This document shows positions 31,001-46,000 of a stretch of DNA of 64,000 nt, in pieces (the stretch's first letter is position 1; each line of letters begins with the position of its first letter). The position numbers and the translations under genes were made by a program. Below the pieces are notes generated by a model. That model was given only the letters and a program-made list of their open reading frames with translations. It did no database searches and was not told the DNA's origin. The DNA is from Ovis canadensis. Taxonomy: Eukaryota; Chordata; Mammalia; Artiodactyla; Bovidae. The stretch spans positions 214,085,501 to 214,149,500 of the forward strand of contig NC_091246.1 in assembly GCF_042477335.2 (NCBI RefSeq), written 5' to 3'.

Positions 31001-34000
31001 TTACTTAATAATTACTTATTGTGTCTTTATTCTGGCAACTTTTTTTTCTATTTTATTTCTTGTCATATCCTCAAACCCAGGCCTAAAACAGTTCCTATTA
31101 CAAGGTATGTATACAACTAAAATTGGCTTTTTAAAGTACTGTCTTATTCTTTGACCAGTACTGTTCTATTTGTGGAATTTGTGGAAATTGGCTCCCTGGT
31201 AGGAAATAAAACAAACATTTTCAATGTTAGAGCCTTTGACATTTTTAATTGCCACAGATATTGGAGAGGTCTTGGAATTTAGCTGGGGTTCATATCCAAA
31301 GCAGGCATCTCTAAAAGATGGCTCTCAAACTTCCAGATGGCCACACAGGTGGGACAAGAGTCTGACTTTAAAATTTTTTATTGTAATTAGAATTTCAAGT
31401 ACATCTTTATGATGGACTTTTCAGAAAAGAGTCAGCTGAGAGATTTTATATAGCAGACAGCAAAGAAACATTCTCCAAAAGCTTCTCTAGACAGTATTTT
31501 CCATATGTAGAGTGTTGTGCTTGTTATGACCAGTAATGACATCCGTTTTTTCCTGTATTGCCCATTACTGCCATCCCCTTCCTCCTTTCTGGCCCATCCA
31601 CCATGTTTGAACAGCTCATAGACACACATTCTCATCTTTGACAATCCAGGTGAAAGCAGGGAAAGCCTGCATTTCTTTTCTGACTCTGTTTTTTTTTTTT
31701 TTTAATTGGGCTTCCCTGGTGGCTCAGTGGGTAAAGCATCTGCCTCCAATGCGGGAGACCCCGGTTCGATCCCTGGGTTGGGAAGATCCCCTGGAGAAAG
31801 AAATGGCAACCCACTCCAGTACTCTTGCCTGGAAAATCCCATGGACTGAGAAGCCTAGTAGGCTACAGTCCATGGGGTCACAAAGAGTCAGACACGACTG
31901 AACGACTTCACTTCAATGGAGAAATTATCATAGTTTCTGGTGAACATAATTTACCTAGTGCCCATATTTCTGGGCAAATATTCACTGCTAACATGGTTCA
32001 GATTATTTGAGAAAGAATTCCTTTCAAACGATCTGAAATCAGTCTTTATAAATTAGATCTTTATATGTAGTTCTGCTTTCTGAAGTTAAGGAGCTTGAAT
32101 CTCCCGTGTAGGAGGCCTTCGAACAGAACACAAATATTCACAAGGTACATGAATCATGTACAGAGTAGTGATAGTTACTTTCCTTGATCAGCACCTAGTA
32201 GAGAGTAACAAATAGATAGCTAGTAATTGAATAATACTCTTTCTTGTAATGTAGCCTGAGACTACATTGCTTTTTAAATAATCAGTGACACAATGTGGGC
32301 TGTTATTAAACTTACAGTTGACTCTATTATCTCAGGCCTTTCCATACTATTTACTGTGAACCTGGGCCTATAATTATAGGATTTACATTTAATCTTTTAA
32401 AATTTAGTCTTTATTAATTGCCCCATTATTCCAGACTGCAGCATCTTAGAGATTTAAGACTCTATTTTGACTTATTATTTATGCCTTTTCTATCAAGTCA
32501 CATACATTTGCGAAGTATGCTCTCTACTATTTTATCCAAACCTTTGATGAACACAATGGTGTACACAGGAACAAAGATAAAGCCTTCACATAGATTTTAC
32601 TCATTAGTTAAGTTCACCCTGGTATTCTTTGTGTTGATAAATACTTTACTAGGAGACCAAAGGTGTATTTAGTGGGCATGAAGTATATAAAGTGGAATCA
32701 TTTAGCTTAAAACAATAGCTTGAGATACTCTTACTGTGTTTCAAAGGACAAATCATTCCTTGCATTTTCTGTATCCTGTTGTCATTCTTTAAGACAGAAT
32801 TCTTGGTTCAGTTATTTTAAGAAATAAATTTCAAAGTTTCCTTTTTAGTTCTACATTTTGTGTTTCAAAAACGCCTTTTTATTTCTATACTATTTTCCTT
32901 AAGTTTATGTCTAATTTACTTTCTGTATCTTCCAGATGTTAAAGCTGGATTTAGAAAAGGCAGAGGAACCAGAGATCAAATTGCCAACATCCGTTGGATC
33001 ATTGAAAAAGCAAGAGAGTTCCAGAAAAACATCTACTTCTGCTTTATTGACTATGCCAAAACCTTTGACTGTGTGGATCAAAACAAACTGTGGAAAATTC
33101 TTCAAGAGATGGGAATACCAGACCACCTGACCTGCCTCCTGAAAAATCTGTATGCAGGTCAAGAAGCAACAGTTAGAGCTGGACATGGAACAACTGATTG
33201 GTTCCAAATTGGGCAAGGAGTATGTCAAGACTGCATATTGTCACCCTGCTTATTTAACTTATATACAGAGTACATCATGAGAAATGCCAGGCTGGATAAA
33301 GCACAAGCTGGAATCAAGATTGCCGGGAGAAATATCAATAATGTCAGATATGCAGATGATGTCACCCTTATGACAGAAAGTGAAGAACTAAAGAGCTTCT
33401 TGATGAAAGTGAAAGAGGAGAGTGAAAAAGGTAGTTTGAAACTCAACATTCAGAAAACTAAGATCATGGCATCTGGTCCCATCACTTCATGGCAAGTAGA
33501 TGGGGAAGCAATGGAACCAGTGAGAGACTTTATTTTCTTGGGCTCCCAAATCACTGCAGATGGTGACTGCAGCCATGAAATTAAAAGACACTTGCTCCTT
33601 GGAAGAAAAGCTATAACCCACCTAGATAGCATATTAAAAAGCAGAGACATTCCTTTGCCAACAAAGGTCCACCTAGTCAAAACTATGGTTTTTCCAGCAG
33701 TCATGTATGGATGTGAGAGTTGGACTGTAAAGAAAGCTGAGCACTGAAGAATTGATGCTTTTGAGCTGCAATGTTGGAGAAGACTCTTGAGAGTCCATTG
33801 GATTGCAAGGAGATCCAACCAGTCCATCCTAAAGGAAATCAGTCCTCAGTGTTCATTGGAAGGACTGATGCTGAAACTGAAATTCCAATATTTTGGCCAC
33901 CTGATGAGAAGAACTGACTCATTTGAAAAGACCCTGAGGCTGAGAAAAATTAGAGGCGGGAGAAGGGGACAACAGAGGATGAGATGGCATCACTGACTCG

Positions 34001-37000
34001 ATGGACACGAGTTTGAGCAAGCTCTAGGAGTTGGTGACGGACAGGGAGGTCTGGCATGCTGCAGTCCATGGGGTCACAAAGAGTCAGACATGATTGAGCG
34101 ACTGAACTGAACTGAACTGACATCACGAAAAAGATAAAAAAGATCAACTTTGTTTTTAACATTAAATTATTTTTAAAAGTGTGGTTAAGCTTCTTTTAAT
34201 GAATTATTATAGAATTTTTAAATGCTCCTTATCTATCATATTTTTATATTATGAAGCACATCTCATTATGTATATATGGGTATATATATGATGAAGCTAT
34301 ATTAAATGCTCAATGGATTTATTGACAGCATTTTATTTTAATACATATTTATTAGCATAAATTTATACATCAGTTTACTGAGCATCTACTAGATACTAAG
34401 TATTGTGCCTGCAAACAGAGATCTTCCCTCAGGGGTCCTTCCTATTGAGGGCCAGGAATTCTGTCTTCTAAAGGAATGACAACAGGATACAGGGACTCCA
34501 AGAATGATCTGCCTTTGAGACACACTAAGATGGTAAACAGTTTCCAACCAACCTAATAAATCTTCGAGAAAGATGCTGCTAGAGAAGGGATACTGATTTC
34601 TATAGAAGCAGGTAAGACACACAGGAGACACACAGAATACCTCTCTGAAAATGCTTAAGCAAATTTCAAGGAATAAAATAAATTAAAACCTAAAACTTAA
34701 TCTAACTATCCGAATGGTTTTTGTTATGCTTAACCACTCAAATCTCCCCGTTACTTTCATATGGAATCACAGGATTTCTCCATTTAAGGACTGTTTCCAG
34801 ATTAGAAGCAATGCACTAAAAACTTTGCAAAATTTTTTTCTATAAAAGCAAAGTGTAATGCTACTGATGTGTCTCTGCTGTTAGTATTTGTCCACATACA
34901 TGTGGTTCCTACCTTCTGTCTCTATGGAGAGCATTAATGGATTCGTGGGTACTCCACAGTTCATTCCTAATGCTGAGTATGGTCTAGAGAAGCAAGAAAT
35001 AGAGAAAATAAGTCTTTGATTTGAATTTAATCAATATTCCTAAAAATTCATAATAACATGATAATGATATTTCAATATTTTTCTTTTTCAAAAAGTGGCG
35101 AGTGTTTGTATGCTCAAAGCGCAACCACATTATCTCAGTTTTACATGAGGCACTTTTCTTTAAAGATATACAAACATGAGTAAAATTTTTAGGTTTTAAA
35201 AATAAGTCACAATAGTCTTTTGCCTGAGTTTTGTTGCTGCCCAGAATATCTTCCCCAAAGGCATCTGCAAAAAGCAGCTGGATTATTTTATTTCTCTTGG
35301 CTCAAGAAATCTTTCACTTGTACCTCCTACTGAAAGTTTCTTATCTTTCCATTTCATGTGCACTGAGATTCATCATTTCTCTTTGCATTCACTGAGTCTC
35401 TTTGAGTTAATAATCATCAGCTCAGTTCTCATACAGAATTTTCTCACCAAACTAAGTTGCTTCCTGAACTGCACCCTAAGAGCAAGTCCTGACCTGACCC
35501 AGCCTGGCCCAGGCTCCTGGGGCACCATGTACCAGTCAACAGGTCTGGATGGGAGATTAGATTTCATTATTCTACATTGATAGGCAGCTATACTCTGTGA
35601 CCTTCTCTCCTCCCTACAGATAATCTGAAGAGGGACTGGGCACCTGGGGAATGTTCTTCCATAGAACAAGAGAAAGAGGGTGGGGCAGGGGAAAAAAGTG
35701 AGCTACAGACTTGAAGTCACATTCTCTGGTTGGGTACTGGCTCTCTGTGGCCCTTCTGAGTGACTCGTGTCTATCTACCTTTTCATTCAAATATTCAAAC
35801 AATTTCTACATGCCTAGCATAGGTCACAGTGAATCAGTGAAATCTACATCATTAATATCAATGTTATCATATGATGCATACCGTTCTGCAACTGAGAAGC
35901 ATTAAAGGTTAGCACATATTGGATGTATCGTGGTATATCCAGAGAACAGGTATCATGACTTATTTAGTCATTTGCAATAGAAGGATATTAGGCTGTTTCC
36001 AGCTTTTCAGAATTAATAAGCAGTGTTGCAGTGAATAAAGAGGTTCATATCTTCTTGTGCATATATGTGCAAGTTCCAGGCTTTAAGTTTTTTTACCCCA
36101 GATTCTAAGTTTAATAGATAATAGCCATTTGTCCCCTTTGGGCACACACACACACACATGAATATTTGAATAGTTGTATGTGTAGTATAAAGTCTGAAAG
36201 ATATACCCCAAATTGATAACCTCTAGAAAACTAGAGACCAGATTTGGGCAGGGAATTATGGCTGAAAAGGACTTTACCCTTATCTGTAATATTTTAACTG
36301 TTTTAAAATATAAGGCAAGTCTTATTTGTATAATTTTAAATGTTTTCAGGGCAGGAATAGAGGTGCAGATGTAGAGAACGGGATGTGTGGACACAGTGGG
36401 TTAGTGGGCAAGATGAATTGGGAGAGTAAGATTGATACATATACACTGAAAAGTGAAAGTGTTAGTGTTCGGTCACGTCAGACTCTCTGCGACCCTATGG
36501 ACTGTAGTCCACCAGGCTTCTCTGTCCATGGAATTCTCCAGACAAAAATACTGGAGTGGGTTGCCATTCCCTTCTCCAGATATATACACTACCATGTATA
36601 AAAGAGATAGCTAGTGAGAAGCTGCTGTATAGCACAGAGAGCTCAGCTCAGTGCTCTGAGATGACCTGGAGGGGTAAGATGGGGGCAGGGGTGGGAGGGA
36701 GGCTTTAGAGGGAGGAGATTTATGTATACATATAACTGATTTACTCCATTGTACAGCAGAAACCAACAAAACATTGTAAAGCAATTATGCTCCAATTAAA
36801 AAAAGATAAAAGTTTATAAAGTGAAACATACTGCTTTGTGAAAATGACTTTTCTTCCTCTTTTATTCAAAGCAGAAAGTGGAGCTCTCTGCAGGCACTCC
36901 AGCCAGCCTTGGGTGTGCAGTGAGGTAGTCTGAGGGGCTCAGCTGCCTGAGCTGCTGATGAAAACACACACAGACCTGAAAGACCATCACCCAGAGGCAG

Positions 37001-40000
37001 CTGCACAGCCCATTCCTGGGTGGTCACAAGGCTTACTCTCCACTCTCACTTCTACTGCAATATGGGAACTCTAATTTCTCTTTGATTGAAAAACATCACA
37101 GATGATCATATTTTGAAGACCTTCCTTAGGGTCTGACTGTACTGATTACGATGATGAAAGGAACGCCTACAAGTGGAGTTACACATGGGAGGGCAAATCA
37201 ACAATTGATTGAAAACATGATAAAGCAGTTGCAGAATGTACGCTTAAAAAACACAGGAAGCATTTCTAATCCCTTTGATGAAAAATATTTCACTGGGATT
37301 TTGCTTTTTTAAGTTTCCACTCTCTTATGTTTCTTTTACTTTCCTTCTCAACTCTTCCCTTTGAAAATTCCTGAACATTTTATGTACAGATGAACTAATT
37401 TCCCCCCTTCCCCGACTTTTAAATTATAATACATAGAATCTTAGAATACTGAGTTGTCAAATTAAGGAATTGTTGGCAGAAGAAAGCTTTGTCTGTATGT
37501 AAGCTTATTTTGAAGTTTTGGGAGGAGACTTATTATCTATGGACCCTGGAGTAATTTAAAGATATCAAAATTGAATAGGCAGAGTCCTCTCAAAGTTAAA
37601 CTTTATCTACTAAGGCAGTGAACAAGACAGTTGTACATCAGAGGTAGCATGTGTTGGGGTTGGAACTGCACACTCTTTAGGGGGCAACAGGTAAGAGAAA
37701 ATTCATGTTCCTCAGCTACATGTAAATGAGGATAGGTTTGTATCTCCTTAAGGATGTCACTATGCAGTCTTCTAAAAATGCTGCAAATGGGCAATACAAA
37801 TTATACTGTAATTAATTGCATGTACCACTGTTGCCATTAATTAATAGTTCTTAATGGATAGAAAAGTTATGATGTACTTGATCCTGTGAACATCAGATTA
37901 ACCTCATCTATTATCTTCAGGAAAAGCTATGCAATTAAGTGTATTAAATAGGCCAAAGACAGATATGCAGTTTTGTATTTTGAGAGTATTACAAGTTTTC
38001 TTAACATATTTAGTTTGATCCTTCTGATACAAATGCCACTTTATTCTCTTGGGGTAAAAGCTGAGAATATTTGAGTTGAATTAAAAGAAATTTGAAGATT
38101 TAAAAAATGAATGAAATGATAAGTTTAAAATATCTTTCTTAATTAAAATTGAAAATGGTGATGCAGATAATTTTTTCAAGAAAGTTAAATTATCAAAGTT
38201 AACTGAAGAAAGTATGAAGAGATTATTAAGCTTGAAGAAACAGAAAAATTTATCTAAATATTATAAAGATTCCAAAGTCCTAGGGTTTTGTTGAACTGTG
38301 TCTGTTTAACTCTTGAACTGTGAACTGAAAATTTTATCAAATTATAAAGGTTCCCATGTCTTAAGCTTTTATTCTTGAACCTGGTCTAAATAAATAAATG
38401 GTCCTTATGTTAGATAAATTGTTAAGATGAATAATAACTAGTTGCTTATGTGTAGCTACCGAGTCTCAAATGCTCAAAACCAACAAAAATCATAGTGAGA
38501 GAGAGAGACTATTCTGATTCATAAATAATGCAATTCTAAATAAAAAATGAGCAAATAAAATCTAAAGTGTAGTTAGAGAATAAGTCACTATAAACAAGTT
38601 TAGCTTTTAGTCCCCACAATCCCAGGAATATTTACTATCAGGGACGCTATTAGTGCAATGCTTCCAAGAAGAGAAAACATGGGATATAAAACAAATAAAT
38701 TCAAAATCAATTCTGACTGCATACCCCCAAAAAGCTTCTTAAAAAAGAAAAAGAAAGTGACTTTCCCCATGCCAGAAAGAATCTCAAACAGACAACTAAC
38801 ACCATAGTATTTAATGAAGAAATACTAGAAAAATGCCCCATTAAAGCTGACCCAATTTAAGATCATCTGATACAAGCCTCATCATCTCTTGCATTACTCA
38901 ATTTTGTTGTAAAAGATCTAGAGCCTCTCAGGAATGAAGACATGAAAGAGAAATGAGAGGTTTAGATACTAGAAAGAAAGAGACTGAAACAAACCTTTTG
39001 ATTGCCTACCTAGAAGCAAGAGGTTCAAGCTAAAGCAATATTTGAAATTACCAAACGTTTAGAAAGGCTTTTCTTTACAAGATAACGATTCAGAAATCCA
39101 TAACCATCATCAATCTAATTACAAAAAAAGGTAAAATTAGAAAAACCTTTATTCACAATAGCAACAAATATGTGATACCCAGGGTGTCCCCAGTGAGAAA
39201 CTCAGAATGATAAGAAGTAAGCTACATATAACCTTTTACTGAGGAGCTAGAAAAAGAGCTGAAAAAAGTAGAGACCTTAACACCACAAAGATGACAGATA
39301 TTCCTAAAACAATATATAGGTTTAATGCAAATCTAAATGAAATACTAACAGACTAATTTGGCAACCTACAAATGATTTTAAAGTTTTCCTAGAAGAATAA
39401 TTGTAAATAACAGTCCTGATTCAATGGACATGAGTTTGAGCAGGCTCCGAGAGATGGTGAAGGACAGGGAAGCCTGGTGTGCTGCAGTCCACGGGGTTGG
39501 AAAGAGTCAGACACGACTGAGCGACTGAACAACAGAAACACTTTTAAAATAAGAGCGATGCTATCAAGATGGTGGGAAAGGAAGCCCTGGATCTCCTTCC
39601 CACCAAGATACAATGATTGAACAACAATACAAGAACAATTCAGCTTCTGCCTGGAGAAGAAACGAAAGGTCTGGACCACAGTCCACTATTCTGATTTTTT
39701 CTGTCTAACGCAGTGGCTTCTGTCTAACCTGTCTCATCACACTCTAGATGCTTTCAGTTCAGTCGTTCAGTTCTGTCTGACTCTTTGCAACCTCATGGAC
39801 TGCAGCATGCCAGGCCTCCCTGTCCATCACCAACTCCCAGAGTTTACTCGAACACATGTCCACCGAATTAGTGATACCATCCAACCACCTCATCCTCTGT
39901 CATCCCCTTATCCTCCCATCTTCAATCTTTTCCAGCATCAGGGTCTTTTCCAGTGAGTCAGTTCTTCTCATCAGGTGGTCAAAGCACTGGAGTTTCAGCT

Positions 40001-43000
40001 TTAGCATCAGTCCTTCCAATGGATATTCAGGACTGATTTCCTTTAAGATGGACTGGTTGGATCTCTTGCAGTCCAAGGACTCTCAATAGTCTTCTCCAAC
40101 ACCACAGTTCAAAAGCATCAGTTCTTCGGTGCTCAGCTTTCTTTGTTACAGTCCACCTCTCAGATCCATATATGACTACTGGAAAAACCATAGCTTTACT
40201 AAATGGACCTTTGTTGACAAAGTAATGTTTCTGCTTTTTAATAAGCTGTCTAGGTTGTTCATAATTTTCCTTCCAAGGAGTGAAAGTGAAAGTGAAGTGG
40301 CTCAGTCGTGTCCGATTCTTTGCGACCCCATGGATTGTGGCCCACCAGGCTCCTCTGTCCATGGGATTCTCTGGGCAAAAATACTGGAGTGGGTTGCCAT
40401 TTCCTTCTCCAGAGGATCTTTCCAACCCAGGGATCGAACCCAGGTCTCCCGAATTGCAGGCAGACGCTTTAACCTCTGAGCCACCAGAGAAGCAGAGCGT
40501 CTGTAATTTCATGGCTGCAGTTACCATCTGCAGTGATTTTGGAGCCCCAAAGGATAAAGTCAGCCACTGTTTCCACTGTTTCCCCATCTATTTGCCATGA
40601 AGTGATGGGACCAGATGCCATGATCTTCATTTTCTGAATGTTGAGTTTTAAGCCACCTTTTTCACTCTCCTCTTTCACTTTCATCAAGGGGCTCTTGAGT
40701 TTGCCTTCACTTTCTGCCATAAGGGTGGTATCATCTGCATATCTGAGATTTTTGATGTTTCTCCCGGCAATCTTCAATTCAGCTTGTGCTTCATCCAGTT
40801 CAGCATTTCTCTTAATGTACTCTGCATATAAGTTAAAAAAGCAGGGCGACAACATACAGCCTTGACTTACTCCTTTCCCAATTTGGAACCAGTCTGTTGT
40901 TCCATGTCCAGTTCTAACTGTTGCTTCTTAACCTGCATAGAGATTTTTCAGGAGGCAGGTCAGGTGGTCTGGTATTCCCACCTCTTTCAGAATTTTCCAC
41001 AGTTTGTTGTGATCCACACAGTCAAAGATTTTGGCATAGTCAATAAAGCAGAAGTAGATGTTTTTCTGGAACTCTCTTGCTTTTTCAATTATCCAGCGGA
41101 TGTTGGCAATTTGATCTTTGGTTCCTCTGCCTTTTCTAAATCCATCTTGAACATCTGGAAGTTCATGGTTCACCTACTGTTGAAGCCTGGTTTGTAGAAT
41201 TTTGAGCATTACTTTACTAGCATGTGAGATGAGTGCAATTGTGCAGTAGTTTGAGCATTCTTTGGCTTTGCCTTTCTTTGGGATTGGAATGAAAACTGAT
41301 CTTTTCCAGTCCTGTGGCCACTGCTGAATTTTCCAAGTTTGCTGGCATATTGAGTGCAGCACTTTCATAGCATCATCTTTTAGGATTTGAAATAGCTCAA
41401 CTGGAATGCCATCACCTACACTAGCTTTGTTCATAGTGATGCTTCCTAAGACCCACTTGACTTTGCATGCTAGAATGTCTGGCTCTAGGTGAGTGATCAC
41501 ACCATTATAATTATCTGGGTTGTGAAGATCTTTTTTGTATAGTTCTTCTGTTTATTCTTGCTACCTCTTCTTAATATCTTCTCCTTCTGTTAGATCCATA
41601 CCACTTCTGTCCTTTATTGTGCCCATCTTTGCATGAAATGTTCTCTTGGTATCTCTAATTTTCTTGAAGAGATCTCTAGTCTTTTCCATTCTATTGTTTT
41701 CCTCTATTTCTTTGCATTGATCACTGAGGAAGGCTTTCTTATCTCTCCTTGCTATTCTTTGGAACTCTGCATTCAAATGGGTGTATCTTTCTTTTTCTCC
41801 TTTGCTTTTCACTTCTCTTCTTTTCATAGCTGTTTGTAAGGCCTCCTCAGACAACCATTTTGCCTTTTTGCGTTTCTTTTTCTTGGGGATGGTCATGATC
41901 CCTGCCTCCTGTACAATGTCATGAACCTCCATCCATAGTTCTTCAGGCACTCTGTCTATCAGATCTAATCCCTTGAATCTATTTGTCACTTCCACTGTAT
42001 AATCATCAGGGATTTGATTTAGGTCATACCTGAATGGTCTAGTGGTTTTCTCTACTTTCTTCAATTTAAGTCTGAATTTGGCAATAAGGTGCTCATGATC
42101 TAAGCCACAGTCAGCTCCCAGTCTTGTTTCTGATGACTGTATAGAGTTTCTCCATCTTTGGCTTCAAAGAATTATAATCAAAATTATTTCAGTATTGACC
42201 ATCTGGTAATGTCCATGTATAGAGTCTTCTCTTGTGTTGTTGGAAGAGGGTGTTTGCTATGACCAGTGCATTCTCTTTGCAAAACTCTGTTAGCCTTTGC
42301 CCTGCTTCATTTTGTACTCCAAGGCCAAATTTGTCCATTACTCCAGGTATTTCTTGACTTCTAGTTTTTCATTCTAGATGCCTCAGGACCACTGAAAACA
42401 AAGACAGCAGTTTGAACTAACACAAAGGTCAAAAGAAAAATGTCAACAGACACACAGACATATAGATAGACAGACACACACACATGACCTATAGCTCACT
42501 AACAAAAACTACAAATAATGTAATTTTAAAAATGAACAGAATTTCTACGAATAGACAGTTTTCCAAAGAAGACATACAAATGGCCAACAGGAACATGAGA
42601 AGACACTCATCAGGAACTTGCACAGTGAGATATCACTTCATCCCTATTAGAACATCTACTATCAAAAACACAAGAAGTAACAAGTGTTGGTGAGGAAGTG
42701 GAGAAAAGGAAACCATTGTTCACTATTGATGGGAATGTAGATTGATGCAGCCACTATGGAAAACAGTTTGGAGATTTCTCAAAAAATCAGAGATAGAACT
42801 ATCATATGATCCATAAAGTCCATTTCTGAATATTTATCCGAAGGAAACAAGAACAGTAACCCGAAAAGACCTTCTCACACCCATGCTCACTGCAGCATTG
42901 TTTACAATAGCCAAGACATGGAAGCAACCTAAATGTCCACTGATGGATGAACAGATAAGGAAAATGTGATATATCTATATCTATCTGTGTATATATGAAA

Positions 43001-46000
43001 TATATAAATGAACCATACGAAGGAGGACATTTTGCCACTTGCAAAATTAATTAGCTCTGATACTGCATGGTGAGTATGGTTAGTAATATAGTTAGTTGTA
43101 TATTCAAAAGTTGCTAAGGGAGTTGATCTTAAATATTCTTATTGAAAGAAAAACTGTTTGTAACTATGTGTGGTGGAGGACATTGACTAGACTAATGGTG
43201 AGCATTTCACAATTGTACATATGTTGAATTATTGCGTTGTACATCTGCAACTAATGTAATGTTATTTATCAATTTTATCTCAATAGGAAAAACAAGCAAA
43301 CAAAAATGGAAACTCTCAACTTTGGGTTACTTTGTGAATTATCCCATGTGAGTTAAATTGATGGTATGAAAGATCATAATGAATACATTTTGAATTGAAG
43401 AAAAAGAAAAACTTGTTCCATAATATGCTAATGGTATCATAAAGCTAGAATGATTAAAAAATATTCTTGTGTTAAAAATAAAATTAAAGGCAGCTGAGCC
43501 AAATAGATGGCAATAAAACACATTATTTAAAATGGTGAAAATTATAATATATACTAAAGAAACCACTACATAGAATTTTAAAAAGGAAAAGATTCATTTG
43601 AAGTCAGAGAAAACTGGCTATTTAAATGCAAAGTAAGAGTAAGGAAATACCCTCACTTTTTAACATGTATCAAGATAACAGCCAGGTATATTTAAACTTC
43701 AAATGTTAAAAAACAATCAAATAGTGTTAAAACAAATACAACTAAAAAGTCATTTGATTTCTTAATGGTAAAAACTTTCCTAGTATAAAGCTGTGTAAAA
43801 AGTCAAGAATGTTAAGACTGAGAGTACTTTCATAAGAATTGAAAATGTCTATATAACAAGTCGCATATAGTCAAAGAAAAATAAAGTCAAAAAAAATAAC
43901 TATAAAGAAAGGTTCTGCACTGTTAAATTTAACATTTAAAAAGTTAAAATCCATTAATAAATCAAGTTTGATACATCAGTACAAATGAGCAGCAGACACC
44001 AACAGAAAGGAAATATAACTACCTTCTAAACTATGTGGGGAAAAGGAAGTTTCATTTCACCCTTAATCAGAGAAATGGAAATTATGGCAAATAAACTATA
44101 TTGTCCTCATAAAATTAACAAAATTTAAAATGTTAATAGTCAATTGGAAAAGGCAATGGCACCCCACTCCTGTACTCTTGCCTGGAAAATCCCATGGATG
44201 GAGGAGCCTGGTAGGCTGCAGTCCATGGGGTTGCTAAGAGTCGGACATGACTGAGAGACTTCCCTTTCACTTTTCACTTTCATGCATTGGAGAAGGAAAT
44301 GGCAAGCCCCTCCAGCGTTCTTGCCTGGAGAATCCCAGGGACAAGGGAGCCTGGTGGGCTGCCGTCTATGGGGTCGCACAGAGTTGGACACGACTGAAGC
44401 GACTTAGCAGCAGCAGCAGCAGCAAAGATTCAGAGAGTTGCTTGAACTCACTAGGCGTGTAATTTGGTATATCCTTTCTAAATAGCAATTTTGTATGAAG
44501 AATCTTTAAAATGTTCCCACTTCTGGGTTAGCTAAATACTTAATTTTTACATTTAAGTAAAAAATATACAACCATTAAGATGTTCTTGAAGAATTGTAAC
44601 AGCAATGGGAAAACACCCACAATATAACTTACAGTTATAGAACTACATAATCAATACATTTTGCAGTATGATGTAAACTTTATTTGAAATATTTGCAGAG
44701 AAAATAACAAACCAAAAATATTAACGATAGTTAGAGATTGAGTGCAATTTAAATTTTGCTCTTTGATTGTCTCTGAATTTTCCAAACTTTACAATAAATA
44801 TGTAGCACTTTACGACTGGAAATAAGCTATTTTAAGAAATATGTTCTGTATGGATGTGAGAGTTGGACTGTGAAGAAAGCTAAGCACCGAAGAATTGATG
44901 CTTTTGAACTGTGGTGTTGGAGAAGACTCTTGAGAGTCCCTTGGACTGCAAGGAGATCCAACCAGTCTATTCTAAAGGAGATCAGTCCTGGGGGTTCATT
45001 GGAAGGACTGATGCTAAAGCTGAAACTCCAATACTTTGGCCACCTGGTGTGAAGAGTTGACTCATTGGAAAAGACCCTGATGCTGAGAGGGACTGGGGGC
45101 AGGAGGAGAAGGGGATGACAGAGGATGAGATGGCTGGATGGCATCACTGACTTGATGGAGGTGCGTCTGAGCGAACTCTGGGAGTTGGTGTTGGACAGGG
45201 AGGCCTGGTGTGCTGCAATTCATGGGGTCACAAAGAGTCAGACACGACTGAGCGACTGAACTGAACTGAACTGAATGGTGGATTAGAAGAAGGAAAACCT
45301 ACTGACCTAGTTCTTAGCTGTGTTGATAATTCTGAAGCTCAAATGACAATAAAAACAGCTTGTAATGAGCTTTGAAAAAGAAAGACGTACCTAGATTTTT
45401 CCTTGATCATATCAGCAGCTTGAAAACATTCCCCAAAATAAGGAATGGCCCGTGGCAGTTCACTGCACCAATGCCAGTCTAGATTAATTGTGCTTTGGTT
45501 GTTCTTTTCCTCTTTGGTCTCACCTGGTGATGTGGGTTGCTGCCATTGGTTTGCTGAGCTCGAGATGGTCGTTGAGGCATTTGTTTGAAGATCTCTGTGG
45601 TTGCTGTTTCTACCGGTTCAGTTGTACACTCATACATTGGTACTTCAGATCTATTACACTGAATGGAGAGCCTGTTATAAGAGTAGAATTTTATGAGAGG
45701 TTGTAATAAATTTTAATGATCAGGTGTGACACTGAGAAGAATCTTGTTAGAAAGTGTTAAGTCAGTTATTCAATCTAATATATAAAAAAATAACAAAGTA
45801 GTTCAGCTTTTTCTCTGTACTCTCTCTCTCTCTTAAAACTACTTAGTTGATATAGAGCTAATTAACCAACAAGAGGAACAAAACGTCCATTCCCTTCCCT
45901 CCTGATAATCTAGAATTGAGAATGTAAAGAAGTTCAGGGATGACTACAGAAAATCTCCCAGGTCATCCTGTCCAGGTCAGATACTAGGGGTAAGTGCAGA

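Noticed and set aside
31730-31780. tRNA-like B box and head in SINEs (here and in many copies).
   Set aside because: These are tRNA-derived SINE heads without a full cloverleaf, not tRNA genes.
40027-40587. A 186-codon minus-strand frame.
   Set aside because: It crosses a Bov-tA SINE nested in BovB; a chance fusion of two repeats.
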